A stretch of 64,000 nucleotides of DNA from Lophium mytilinum. Lineage: Eukaryota; Ascomycota; Dothideomycetes; Mytilinidiales; Mytilinidiaceae. The stretch spans positions 1,755,897-1,819,896 of the forward strand of contig MU004184.1 of NCBI GenBank assembly GCA_010093605.1. Direction: 5' to 3'. The translations under genes were made by a program, and so were the position numbers. This document shows, piece after piece, positions 43,331-54,608 of this stretch; position 1 is the first letter of the stretch, and the number at the start of each line of letters is the position of its first letter. The notes beneath the pieces are model-generated. The model searched no databases. It was given only the letters and a program-made list of their open reading frames with translations, and was not told where the DNA came from.

Positions 43331-45806
43331 TCACTCCTGCGTCTCCTCTGCATCAGCTCCCTCAACTACTTCTAGTGCCTCTTCATCCGCATCTCCACCA
43401 TCTTCAGCGGCGTCCTGGGTATCGAACTGGACGACCTTAAGCCCAATCTCCCCAAAGGCTACCTCTTGCCTCACCTCCAACAACCCCTTCGACGCAAGCG
43501 CAAGCGTATGCATCAACGCTTTCGCAGCCGTAACGCGCCAGTTTTCTTTTGGTGGCAGCAACTCCTCGAACGTAACCTCATCCGTGTCCGCCGCCGCATC
43601 CGACTGGAGTTCCTCATCCGCTAGATGCTCCTGCAGACGCGCCCGCTTCTCCTGAATTCCGTCCTCTACAAAGGCAAGGAAGTTGACGCCTTCGGAATCA
43701 ACTGCATCGAGGACTTTCTGGTTAACTTGGGACTCCACACCCGCAAGGCCGCCGGGGGAGGTGAGTCCTTTTCCTCCAGGGGAGCTAGCATCGCCAAAGT
43801 CGTCGCCGCCGAGGAAGCCGTAGTCGTCTTCGCCTTCGAGAGAGCGGAGAGCGTCTAAGCCGCCCGGTTGACCGCGACCGTGGAGTGGGGATGCGCTGAC
43901 CATGCGGTTGCCTCGTAGCATGCCGATGGAGCCAGGGCCGCCGATTGAGGTTGGGACTCCAGATTGGAGTAGTCGAGCACGCGCAAGCGACGATCCGCGC
44001 ATAGCGGAAGAGCCTCGGATGGAAGCGGTGATGTTCCAGGGCATTGCTGAGAGGAGTTGTGCTTCATCCAGCGCAGACGGGGCGTCTCGAGGCATTTCAA
44101 CGTCGTCTCGCGGGACGTCAATGTCGTCGCCCATGAACATTATACCTTCGTCCATATCACCGCGATTGAGTTCATCGTCATCTGAGCGGGGACGCACACG
44201 GCGTGCTTGGCTCTCGGTTTCTTCATCAATGCCGCTGTCTCGGTCGCGCTTCTGTCCGGCCATCGATTCTCTAGTCATGCCCGTGACAGCTTCGAAGAGA
44301 GGGTCGCCGTAGAATATGTCGAGGGGAGACGGGGCGCCACCGAGTCGCTGTCCTATGTTTCCAATGCCTGATCCCCAGATCCAGTATTCAGCGTTCTTCT
44401 TTCCTTGTAAAGCAGCTTTGTGATTCAGCTTGTGGCGGGTGGCTTCTGCCATGTTTTGCAAGTACTGGTTGTTCCAGCCTATCAGGTCGGCATTGTGCAG
44501 TTCCATCATTTCGTCAAGCGGGATGATACGAGGACCACGGCTCTTGGTGCGGCGCATTGATGCTGCTGCAGTAGAAGAAGATCCCGGGTCTCCAGCCTGC
44601 GAGGAAGACATTCCATTGCCGCCCCCCGGAGGAAAGGCCTCACCCTCTGGAAGCATGTTGAAGTCGTCGCCGAGAATTGGCATATCGAAATCCATTGCTT
44701 CGCCGCCCAACTAGAGATCAGAGTCAGCACCCAAAGTATAAGTGAGATTAGAAGAGTAGAGGGTTCGTTCACTTCGTTACCGATCCGCTGACCTTCCTGA
44801 TGCTCTTGTCGAACCCTAGCGCTTGCTCCAGTATCGCTTCCTATGGCAGGCTTGGTGATGCCGGTATATTTCTCACCAACCGTTTTGGTAGGAGTCAAGT
44901 CCATGATATTTCCGTCTGCATCGAAAGCGAAGTCGGCCTCGAATAGTGGCTCATCGAGCTGATCAAGTTGTTGGCTTGCGCCCCTCCCATCGTCTCCTTC
45001 GACGAAATATCCGCCGTCATCAAATCCTCCCGAAGCTGATCGGGAGCTAGGGATCACGAGCCCTCCAACTGGTCCTCCAATGCCCAGACTACCGCTGAGG
45101 TCCTGTGAGCCGTAGGGTGTGAATAGTAGGCTTCCTTGAGATTCGCCAGTGGGGCCTCCTAGGTTGAGACGTGGTAGGCCAAGGTCTGGAGGGGGGAGCA
45201 TAAAATCAGGTAGAAAAAAAGGATCATCCTCCAGAACAAGCTGATCTGGCCTGCGAAGAACTTCAGCAGCGATTCGTGTTCAGCATAGAGGTCATGCTCT
45301 TACCTAGCCCGTCCGGCCTCCGGATCCAACTCCAAATCTTTTACCATTTTGAACATCGCCTTCATCGCATTCTGCGCGTTTTGCGCATCTGTAAGGACGT
45401 AGCCGCATTGCTGAAGGAAGACGCGCGAGACACCGTATCTGAAAATTGCGTGTTAGGTATTGAAAAGGCTAGAAACGGACGCATATTGTGGACATACAGG
45501 AGGTTGCTCTGCAGGCGTAACGCCATTGGCGCTTCGGGAGCAGAGATAGTATGACATGCTTTGGCCACATCAACACTGAGAATTGCTTTGCGATTGACCT
45601 TCTTCAACGAGGACTTGGATCCGAGAGTAGCCATCAGCCTGATGGCCCAGTTAGCGACCGGATGCGACATAACCTCGATTGCTACGATGCGGAACACTTA
45701 CCAGACGGTGGCAACGCCATACTTGCGCGACGTGAGGACTGGAGGTGTGAGATTCTACGGTCTTCGATGATGGAGTCGAGGGCTTACCTTCGTGACTATA
45801 GAACAT
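43331..45806 (-). CDS. Kleisin subunit of cohesin, Rec8-like (Rad21/Rec8 family)
   Basis: Closes the Smc1-Smc3 cohesin ring to hold sister chromatids. Six exons: 45806-45788, 45738-45702, 45638-45498, 45438-45304, 45250-44773, 44710-43331, 729 aa. The N-terminal kleisin domain is MFYSHEVLTSRKYGVATVWL followed by MATLGSKSSLKKVNRKAIL and APMALRLQSNLLYGVSRVFL. The VATVW and LGSK wording is what I know from meiotic Rec8 of filamentous fungi rather than mitotic Rad21 (which has GPLARVWLAAHW). A long acidic/Gly linker follows, with possible separase-type ExxR sites not resolved by eye. The C-terminal winged helix is FEELLPPKENWRVTAAKALMHTLAL ... VAFGEIGLKV. Acidic tail EDGGDADEEALEVVEGADAE is cut here for length. 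The first three exons are tiny or short, typical for this gene. Confidence 0.88.
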
Positions 45807-46183
45807 GGCGAGAGGGCGATACGGTGGCGTAGAATTACAAGATAATCATACAGCGCAATTATGGACACCGCTCCGACGATACTCAGATATGATGACAAGG
45901 TGTGACGGAAGAGGGCGAAGTCTGTGAGGAGCTCGAGGATGAGCAGACGCGTAACAAAATGCACGCAGCCGAAAATTACATCACGGAACAAAAACCTTAA
46001 TTTGACCGTCGAAGTCATGCATTCTCTCTCTAAAAAACTGAACACCATGCAAGGATGGATCTAACCTGACCGTGCCTTTCTCATGCTATGCAACACGAAC
46101 GCCATGAGCTAATCAAATCGAACGCCTCTGGTGATGTGGGACATGAACATTCGGAGTCCGCAGGACCTCCGCCAGTAATGCAC
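45807..46183. other. Spacer upstream of the kleisin gene
   Basis: Promoter of the kleisin gene and 3' flank of UBP6. AT-rich; nothing further. Confidence 0.5.
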
Positions 46184-48100
46184 TTAGTCCTCGTCGCCAT
46201 CCAAAGTAGCAAGAGGGACAGAGCGATACAGGAGGATGAGGGCGGAGTGACTCTGGCCTGTAGTTTATTAGAAAATGAATGGGAGTTGGGATGCTTAAGC
46301 ACCTACCTCCGCCAGACAGAGTCTCGATTCTATCAGAGTCGACCTCCGACACCTTATCATCGTTGAACCACCACCACTTGCCATCCTCCTCCTTCCGCTT
46401 TCCAGTGACAGGATCCTTCCGGCCTTGCTTCTTCACGAACGATGTGTAGTGGCCACTATCCGCGCTAGCGCCCTGATGAGTGATCACGCCGCGAAGCTCA
46501 TACAGACCAGTCTGATTAGCGCCATCGTCGGCAGCAAGCTTTGGATCAACGAGCGCCAGAAGCTCTTTCTTTGCTTCAAGGATAGCGGCAGCACGCTCAG
46601 CTTCGATTTGTGCCTCGGTCTTGTATTCGACGTCAGGCATCTCAACGTCGCCAGAGGCAGCAGCATCCGCTTTAGCCTTCTGCTCGGCCTTCTTCTGCAT
46701 CGGCTCCTTCGACGTGGCCTTGCCATCCTTGTCAACGTCGTTCTCCTGGCCTTCACGCATGCGCTTCTGTCGCTTGGCCGCCCTGATCACGTCCTCTTCC
46801 GCCTTCCTAACGTCCCGAATCTTGTCCCTAACAGGAATCAACATCTTCTTGAGGTCTTCGGTGCAGAATTCTACAACATCTAGCTCTAGCGGAAAGGTGA
46901 CCTTTCGCATTATTTTCGCTTTCTTGTTCGTTGTTCGTCGCCAGTCGAATCGCATGAAGTGAACGGGCAGGTATTTAGGTAGCCTCGAGATACGTGATGA
47001 CTTGGTGTACAGAGCATCCCGGCCGAGCGCTTCGGAACGCTTCTCGATCTGCTCCTTCAAGCCAGCCGCGAGTCCATCCCGAAGATGGTTAGTCTCAGCA
47101 TTGATATGACAGTTGAGCTTGAAGAACTCGTCTTCGCCCTTCACTGGCTCTTCACCCATTTCCTTCGCGGCCGGCTCGTCACATTCCATGACGGTCTGGA
47201 ATTTGCCAGCCAAGAATTTATCGATGAAGGACAGATCTTTCTTGGTGCCCGCGGACGAGGCTCCTTCGGAGGCCTCGGTATCCTTGGTTTTAAGTTTCTG
47301 TTTGAGCTGAGATATGATCTGAGACCAAGCTTCCTCTGCGTCCTGCTGAGCGTATCCTTGTCCGTCTTTTGAGCGCTGCGCGAATTGGGGGAAGGCGCTG
47401 CGCAACGCGTTCAGGAACATGAGGGGGGGGAAGCCTTCTTGAGTCTCGGCCATTTGCTTAAACAGGTCACGGAGGGATGCAGTGAGATCCATAGAGGAAC
47501 CTAGTCCACTCAATCCAAGCTGGCTGAGCTGGCTAGAACTACCGGCTGTTGATGGACTGCAAATACGTCAGCTCTGAGAACACTAAACAGTTATCTAAAA
47601 TTCCATACGCAGGCGTATAACGAAGTAGCTCTTCCTGCAGCTCTGGTATAGATCTCAGGGTTTGTAGAGTAGAGTTCATGTAGCAAGTATTGCCTAGATT
47701 CTGCAGCCCTGAGGGTATTGCGGAGTCCAGCTGGGCAGCTTCAGCCTCGGTCATATCTTCCAGGAACCGTATCTTCTCCTTCGGCCTCTCGATTTTGCTT
47801 GATGCGTCTCCGGAAGGTGTTCCCATCATCATGAACACATGTCCAGACTTGACACCCAACGTCGACATTTCTGTCTCATCCTTGAGCTGTCCACCCTTCA
47901 CTAGGATCTTTTGCCGCTCGGGTTCGACGCCAGTCAACGAGAAGAGCTGGTACTTGAATATCTCGCCTGTCGAGCTGGGATCGAGCTCGACATTGTGGCG
48001 TTTGCCCTGATGTTTGACGACAACTGAAGACGCGATGGATTAGAATAGATATTGATGCTAAGGAGGCTCATACTTAGATCGTACCTGGTATCGGGTCCAT
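46184..48100 (-). CDS. UBP6: Proteasome-associated deubiquitinase Ubp6/USP14
   Basis: Cysteine protease that trims ubiquitin chains on substrates docked at the 26S proteasome lid/base. Four exons: 48100-48085, 48023-47609, 47556-46307, 46257-46184, 584 aa. An N-terminal ubiquitin-like domain (about 3-75: VVVKHQGKRHNVEL ... GVEPERQKILVKGGQL) docks on Rpn1. The USP domain has the Cys box GLQNLGNTCYMNSTL (Cys 119), the QQD box YAQQDAEEAWSQ and the His box GASADSGHYTSFVK. A charged, Lys/Glu-rich insertion (about 370-470) interrupts the catalytic domain. The second intron uses donor GCGTATGG inside TPA|PST; three other nearby donors break the frame. The last exon gives HSALILLYRSVPL and an acidic end. 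Head-to-head with ARPC4 across 275 bp. Confidence 0.95.
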
Positions 48101-48375
48101 GGTGGCAGATTAGGTGAAGGTGCTGTTGGAGGATGGGCGACGCCGAATTTATAAACACAAGGCGGGGGCAACAGGCAGTGGTGAATCGTAATTCATCGAA
48201 GCGTACGGAACTGCAGCATGTTTGGCTGTATGGGCTGCCGTACAAGTCCTACTCCGCCAAGGCCTCCACATCATCTCTCGCATCCCCCGCCATCATCCGC
48301 AACCTCACTTGACTCTGGCGCCGTCTGAGGGACTCCAATACACGGTCCCCAAATGCCATTGGCAAGCTCGTCACC
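48101..48375. promoter_or_regulatory. Bidirectional promoter, UBP6 / ARPC4
   Basis: 275 bp separate the two start codons, so both promoters must lie here. No clear TATA box in either direction, as common for housekeeping genes. Confidence 0.6.
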
Positions 48376-49115
48376 ATGGTAAACATAGCGGCTTCTAGAC
48401 TTATCAATCTTAGAGTCAAATGCTAATCCTCACAGTCTCAATCACTGCGCCCATACCTACAAGCTGTGCGTTCGTCGTTAACAGCCGCCCTGTCTCTCGC
48501 CAACTTCGCGTCCCAAGCCTCAGAGCGACACAATGTCCCCGAGATCGAAGCCGCGAGCTCCCCTGAGGTCCTACTCAATCCCTTGACTGTATCGAGAAAC
48601 GAAAATGAGAAGGTGTTCATCGAGCCGAGTATCAACAGCGTTCGCATAAGCATCAAAATCAAGCAAGCCGATGAAATTGAGCACATTCTGGTCCATAAGT
48701 TCACACGATTCCTGACACAACGGGCGGAAGCTTTCTTCATCCTCCGGAGGAAACCGGTCAAGGTAGGCGCATGGTCTGTGAAGTTCTTCTGGACCTCGAG
48801 CTGAATTCTGTAGGGCTACGACATCTCTTTCCTCATCACCAATTTCCATACAGAAGAGATGCTCAAGCACAAGCTTGTAGACTTCATTATCCAGTTCATG
48901 GAGGAGGTGGACAAGGAGATCTCGGAAATGAAGCTCTTCGTAAGTTCACCTGGCTTGCTCCTCGCCAGTGGGATCCCAAGACTCTGTAAGTAGGCTAACC
49001 TTTCTCAGCTGAACGCGAGAGCACGTTTCGTAGCCGAATCATTCCTTACTCCGGTAGGTTTCTCTTCTTGTTGATCTCTCATCATACCTGACCAAAGTGT
49101 GCACAGTTTGACTGA
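48376..49115 (+). CDS. ARC19: Arp2/3 complex subunit 4 (ARPC4, p20/Arc19)
   Basis: Structural subunit of the actin-branching Arp2/3 complex. Five exons: 48376-48378 (ATG alone), 48436-48762, 48814-48939, 49009-49053 and 49107-49115 (TTT GAC TGA), 169 aa, the normal family length. The sequence [60 protein letters not shown] and [20 protein letters not shown] is near-invariant across eukaryotes. The end [16 protein letters not shown] requires the 9 nt final exon. Both terminal exons are so small that automatic predictors could miss them. Shares its promoter with UBP6. Confidence 0.96.
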
Positions 49116-49890
49116 GAATATATATGCTTTCTGACGGTTGTTTATGCGAATGGGTTATGATTGGGGCATAGCACCACTAAAGAGTGCCTTGGCGTTGGTG
49201 GCATGCAGGTAAGACATCTAGGGAACAACCTTTGGAACCCTAGATTGGCTGCAGCGGAAAATTAGATATTGGAGGTAACAGACGAGGTAATTATCTCGTA
49301 GTTCTACCCGTCTCAGAAATACCTCGAAAACCCCGTGTTCATACTTTCAAAAGCTGTAAAAGTGCGGCTTATGTTGCCTCTCGTGTGAAGATTTATTTGT
49401 GTCGTGTTCTCGTCTCCTAATTATTTCCGTATCGTCCCTGTCAACTCTTAACCCTGCACTAATCTGTTCCTCGACTTGGTGCTTCAGAAGAGGCACTGGA
49501 TCTCCCCTGGTGCGCTTATCTAACTTCCCATAATGAGTGTAGTCATCAATTGGCGCCTCGAGGGTCTCTGAACTATTTATTGCACAGGCTCTTGCGGATC
49601 AGATCGTCAGTAGTGGGCTCATAACCTGTGCAACAAAAAGCAGAGGCATACGTAGGTCGTAATGTTTTGGGATTACTACGCATTTCTTTGGTGTAGTTTG
49701 GCTTTTATTTTCATATCTTGTGTTCGTGTTGACTAAACCTGAACTTGCGAAAGAACATTGTGCGTATACCCATGAATTCCCTCGATATGACGGACCCATT
49801 TGCCAGCTCCTTCTCTAATCAGTCCAGGGGTGTAACATGACGGTGTTTTTGATGGAAAATGGTGGTGCAAAGGTGTGTGATTCGCCTTTC
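49116..49890. other. Spacer downstream of ARPC4
   Basis: 3' flank of ARPC4 running into the 3' side of a decayed minus-strand gene. No feature recognised. Confidence 0.45.
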
Positions 49891-50457
49891 TTATTCGTTT
49901 CCCACATTGTCGTCGTCGTTCGAATCGGTGTCTGATGAGGAGGTTAAGGAAGTGTCGTCTGAATCGGCCGGTCCCCGGATCTTCGTTCTCCTTATTCCAG
50001 CCAACCTCCGTCCTGAAGTTCCTCTGCCGGCCACCAAGGTCTATCCTCTCGATGGCCCGGTCAGTCACATATCGTATCCGAGCGCAGATCTCCTCTGGGT
50101 CCTTGTCCTCGTAAATCTCGAAGAACCAGCGCTTGGGTACGAACTCTTCTAGCTCAAGGGTTTTCTCAGTGAAACGATGCTTTGACATGGCTGATGAGGT
50201 GTTGTGGATGCTGCAGCAACAAAGGTGATGGAGGCTGATCTCGGAGGTGCGGTGGGAGTGTAGTGGTGCTTGCTCGGGAATGAAGTGCTGTGGGTATTGG
50301 TGAAGGATCCAGGGGCTACTTCAGTAGGGGTTCTTTGCCCTTCTGTGAACTTGGGTGAGGTATCGAGGCCGTCCAGGAGGTGTTCTTGTGTGATCAAAGG
50401 TGACTGCTGTGGTGGGGCCTTTGACGGTCCGTTATCAGACTCGGCTGGCAGCTTCAT
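49891..50457 (-). pseudogene. Frameshifted remnant of a fungal hypothetical gene
   Basis: Three successive coding-like segments lie in two frames. Segment 1, from ATG at 50457, reads MKLPAESDNGPSKAPPQQSP ... FTEGQRTPTE ... KHHYTPTAPPRSASITFV. Segment 2, shifted by one base, reads RFTEKTLELEEFVPKRWFFE and IYEDKDPEE, then NKENEDPG. Segment 3 returns to the first frame as an acidic Ser/Asp tail (ADSDDTSLTSSSDTDSNDDD, ending at TAA 49891-49893). The order (EGQRTPT, HYTPT, WFFEIYED, KEN, acidic end) resembles a disordered nuclear-type protein common in Dothideomycetes. The only intron that could join 1 and 2 would be about 30 nt, too short. So the gene carries two compensating one-base shifts, or the assembly does. 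Confidence 0.4.
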
Positions 50458-51306
50458 TCATTTTTGACGGCCCACACCACAGCCCTTCCTCTCCCGTCCA
50501 CATCACCACCCACAACACAACGTCTTGGAAGCCCTAGTAAACCTCAGAAGCCACTATTAGCACCAGCAAGGTATGTCAGAGCGTGTTGTTTTTGCTTCTG
50601 TTCTGGTGTTCTGCACTCCAGGCCTCCTGTTTGGGCCTCATCTTGACTGCGGATGGCCGTCAACTCCAACGGCGCCCCAGTATCTGGCGGCTCGACCGCC
50701 ATCACTGGCAGATCTTCCAGTGTCTAGAGCCTCCTCGGGAGGTGCCTACTTCACTGCAATGGAGCAGATTGACTTCGTGGATCTTGGCCTCCGAGCTGTC
50801 GAGCCACCAACCACCAGCAAAATCTGCTCCCGGATGCTTGCCTTCAACCTAGCCCACCGAGTCTCGAGGACGTCTCCAAAGAGCTATCAACCTCCTCGAA
50901 GCCTCTCATCAGTGGCCTAGATCTAGCTTGCCTGACAGTCCTCTACCTCCTTTTCACTCGACTATGGCCAGTGTCAACAACACCGTCACTCTCCGCCGGA
51001 AGTCTTGGCAACAGCATTCGACCTCGGCTCCTTCGAAACACATCGATGGACACGCAATGCTTGGACACGTCCTCCTATACATGTTTGTTGTAGGAAGATG
51101 GCCATACTCCTCGTGGTCTCTTTACCCCTGTCTAGACTGCCAAGTCCACCAATATTGGCGAGCCGACTCACAATACTATCGTGTGGGGCAAAGAATAAGG
51201 AATCAGCACGCGATGCAATGCATCCATCACCATGCAAGCAAAATCGAGCTAAAGGACTTGGACAGCCTGGCCCATTATCAAAGGAACATAACATAAGAAG
51301 TCAAGA

Positions 51307-51359
51307 TGAGAAGGACGGGAAGAAAGAAAGAAAGAAAGAGAGAAGAGAAGACAAGAAAC
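51307..51359. repeat. Purine tract with AAAG microsatellite
   Basis: Almost pure A/G on the plus strand for ~50 bases, with about four AAAG units at 51323-51338. Could form a polypurine triplex; likely length-variable. Confidence 0.6.
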
Positions 51360-51644
51360 ATATTCTCGAACGAAAAGACATCAAACAGACAACGCTACGA
51401 GGCCTGGAGTGGTCCTTATTTCTTGTGCTTATTGTGATTTTTTCTCGTAAGTGCCGAATATGCTAATCATTCTTGCTCTAGATGTCCGGCTACCCAGGTC
51501 TGGGTGAGTGGTTGGAGGGGGCGCGGGGCGCTGACCCCCCTGATCGGAGGTCTCCTCTTGTAAGTGTTTCTTCTCTCTATCCCAGTACAAGGTCAAAAGT
51601 CTGGGCACCCGAATTTCAGGCCGCATAAGCTCCTCTTTTGCGCG

Positions 51645-52050
51645 CTTGATACTGCTGTCGGGAGTGGTCGAGCTGGCGGGCGATCGTTCAATCAAGAGGC
51701 ATCCTGATTTCCACTTCGTGGATATACCATTGCCCAGGCTCTGTTTTTTGCTTGCTCGGTACCACTGACAGGAGTGGCTCAGCTGTCAGGCGGTCATCCA
51801 GTCAAGAGGCATCCTGATATACGCTGCATGGACTCGCTGCTGGTCAGGCTCTGCTCTTGCTTGCTCGATGCCGCCGTCGGGAGTGGCTCAGCTCGCATGT
51901 GAAATATCAGTCAAGAGGCAGTCTGATCGTCATCGGATGGACTCACTGATGCTCGGACTGCACGCTTGCCCACTCGATACCGCTGTCAGGAGTGGCTCAG
52001 GTAGCGGGCGGTCGTTCAGGCAGAGCGCTGTCTGATCTACACTGAATCGA
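51645..52050. repeat. Minisatellite, four ~109 bp tandem units
   Basis: The word GGAGTGG, always inside (C)TGTCnGGAGTGGnTC or a close variant, begins at 51661, 51771, 51880 and 51989, a spacing of 110, 109 and 109 bp. Each unit also carries TCAAGAGGCATCCTGAT or a degraded version, a GATGGACTC-like word, and CTTGCTCGATACC. The first and last units are the most diverged. Confidence 0.85.
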
Positions 52051-52374
52051 CCTTGGCATCATGTTCTTGAAGCTATTCGGCTGCTGACAAAATGGATTAG
52101 CCGCACGTGACAGGCCCTTTTGGGTACAAGGACAATTGGAGCTCCAGGTAAGTGGTCGTAGCTGTTGCTCGTCTCCTTTGTAATCAGAGGTCTGGCAGTT
52201 TGGCGCTGGTCAAGCCGCCTTCTTCCTCACCGCAAGCTTGAACACCTGCCCCACCAAACTTTTCCTTCTCTAACTTCCTCACTCCATCACCACCATTGCT
52301 TCTGCATTCCTCACGCTGCTGGTACTATCCCCTTTGTCGTCTCCTCCCTCTATTCATCCTTCTGCCCTGCAAGC

Positions 52375-54327
52375 ATGGCGTTTCATTCCTACCCGACACC
52401 GCCACCCTGCGACGACAGACACACAGCTAACAACGATAACAGCAGTGGAGTGGACGAAGAACCCGCCGCAGAGCCGGAGCTGAATCCTCTTGCAAATCCA
52501 TTTGTACCACGCGCACAGAATTCGAACGAGGCTCTCGTGCCCGCGCAGGATCTTTACGAGGCTTTCACACCAGCGCAGACTCAAGAGCTGCCGTACGGTC
52601 CGACTGTCTTTCCGCCAATCTTCCCACTCACTCCGCCGTTCTATCCATTCGCCGACGTCGACCAACAGCAACTGCTGCCAGACTACCAGCTCGAAGGCCA
52701 GACATACCTACAACCTGCGTTTCTGACTCAGATGATTTCCCACGGTCACCAACAGGCGGGTTTCCTGCCCCAGCCACAGCCACAGCCGTTCGCGCATGGT
52801 CAGCTTCAACCCCATGCCGGCTTCCAACAACCTCTACCTCGAACCGCGCTCCCGACACCATACCTTGACGTTACCGCCTATGACGACCTGACAGGCCACG
52901 GCATTCCGTCGCTCGCCGCTGCTCTGGCCTACAGTCCCTTCCGAGACTTCGCCGCCGAGAAGCGCCCGACTCAATATGGAGTCATTCGCATCGAGAATGT
53001 ATGCGTCTTCCATCCTTTTTGCCTTTCCTAATGGCATGCTGACGCCCTATAGGCTCCCTACGCCACCATGCGCAATGAAGTTCTCTCTCTGCTTGGCAAG
53101 ACTGCTCGTGTCGTCGAATATCCGCCCGGTTCCTCCAACTACGCCGTTCATACCACCTTCGACCGTCTAAGCGGCAAGGCATACAACACGTTCGTTGAGG
53201 TCAATACAGAAGCTGAAGCGCAGCGTCTCGTCCGCCAGTTTGCGAAATACCAAGATTCGCACAAGCACGGCCGCAAGCTCGGAAGTCGGCCCATCTACGT
53301 TCATCTTTCGGATCAAGCAGAGCTCATGGAGAGCATCTTCCCGCGCGTCAAGTGCGTGCAGTGGAACGGAACAGATCCTGTGATTCAGGCCCCCGGTCCT
53401 GGCGAGTCCGGATTCGACGCGTTTCTGTACGAGGAAGAGCTACGCGGCATGATGCGCTTCGCAGAGAAGCCCGGACGTGTAAGTGTTCTGCCATACCTGA
53501 TAGTCTACTGAGGGTCCTCTCGCCTGGTGAATCTCTGGACTGACGCATGTAACAGACTCAATTCTGCAAAGACTGCCCCCAGCGCGTCTATGAGGCCATG
53601 ACGACGCTCCTGCAGAAGTTCCCCTGGGGTGCCCAGCACCTGTACACGCTCCGCGACCGCAACATGCTGTTCGCATACCTCCAACAACTCGTCGAAATCC
53701 TCGTCGAGAAGCTGCCGGGACTGGCCCCAGAGCTTGTGAACAAGCTCACGCCGCAGCTACTGGGCAATCTTGTCCAGACGGCGTGTTCTTGCGGTGGCTT
53801 CTCGTCCGCACAGCAGGCCCGCCTCGTAGTCGCTTCCGCTGGTGTTTTGAACCTTGGGATCAATCTGCACCCCCTCGCCGGCGCCGTTCCGTTCGCAGTC
53901 CTGTCGATTGCGTACGACAGGGTCCAGGGCCCAGAGAAAGCCCTGGTGGATGTAAGTCGCATTTCTCCCTTACCTACCTACGCAAACGTCCCTTCAAGTC
54001 ACCGTTCACCCCAAGCCACCCTTCATACGATGCTAATGCGACCAATAGTGGTACGTCGTGCTGATCCGGGAGGCGACTGGTGTGCCCGGGGCCCTCGAGC
54101 CCGAGGTCCATGATTGGGCCATCAACCAGTACCGGGGCGTCTTCCCGGGGTCCACCTTCGGCTGGTACGCCCTACCAGCCTCGTACCAAGCCCAGCTTGG
54201 TATGACAATGGCGGAACTTGCGACCCTCGAGGCGCGCGAGTTCTCGCGCCTGGTAGGGCTTATGCTGGAGGTGGGCCGCGCGCGCCCCGACCTCGTCCCT
54301 CTGGCTCCCGCCGCCCCCGTTGCTTAG
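52375..54327 (+). CDS. Large fungal hypothetical protein with RRM-like central region, 574 aa
   Basis: Four exons, all phase 0: 52375-52998, 53053-53478, 53556-53951, 54049-54327. The first ~190 residues are disordered Pro/Gln/Ala-rich (FVPRAQNSNEALVPAQ; QPQPQPFAHGQLQPHAGF). Residues ~200-290 read like a degenerate RNA-recognition fold: YGVIRIENAPYATMRNEVLS, then AYNTFVEVNTEAEAQRLVRQ, matching beta1-alpha1 and beta3-alpha2 of an RRM. Then GSRPIYVHLSDQAELMESIF. The C-terminal half is helical and Leu-rich (LFAYLQQLVEILVEKLPGLA; WAINQYRGVFPGSTFGWYAL). This layout resembles an RRM-containing protein seen in Dothideomycetes without assigned function. RNA binding is inference. A shorter start than the longest open frame was taken because the ATG at 52375 begins the protein-like composition (MAFHSYPTPPP). 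Confidence 0.72.
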
Positions 54328-54608
54328 GCACGGGGAGGGGGCGAAGTTGGTGGCTGCGACTGCTGGTTGGGCGGTGACTTTGTGCATTGCGTGGGCGCTT
54401 TGGGCGGTTCTCTCGTGCTTTCGGTCAGTTCTCGGTAGATTCTGTGGTGGTTTTTGGTGCTTCTGGGAGTAGACAGAGGCGTAAAAGGGGTGGCAGGGGG
54501 GGGGAGACTGAGACTGACATTTCCTTTGTTTTTCCTTTGTTTTCACGGGAGACCGACCCTAGAAATCGAGGCTGAATTGCCGATTCTTTGCGATATTGCT
54601 TCACTATG

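Larger units (their letters stand above)
50458..52374. other. 1.9 kb gene-free, repeat-bearing spacer
   Basis: Contains a purine tract with an AAAG microsatellite near 51320-51340 and the ~109 bp minisatellite at 51645-52050, both listed separately. A short frame at 50654-50725 (MAVNSNGAPVSGGSTAITG...) looks protein-like but stops after 24 codons; it may be an exon of an unplaced gene or a relic. Confidence 0.4.

Noticed and set aside
50573-51296. Overlapping 90-122 codon frames in the spacer after the gene remnant
   Set aside because: Frames conflict with each other, and no splice path gives a protein-like product.
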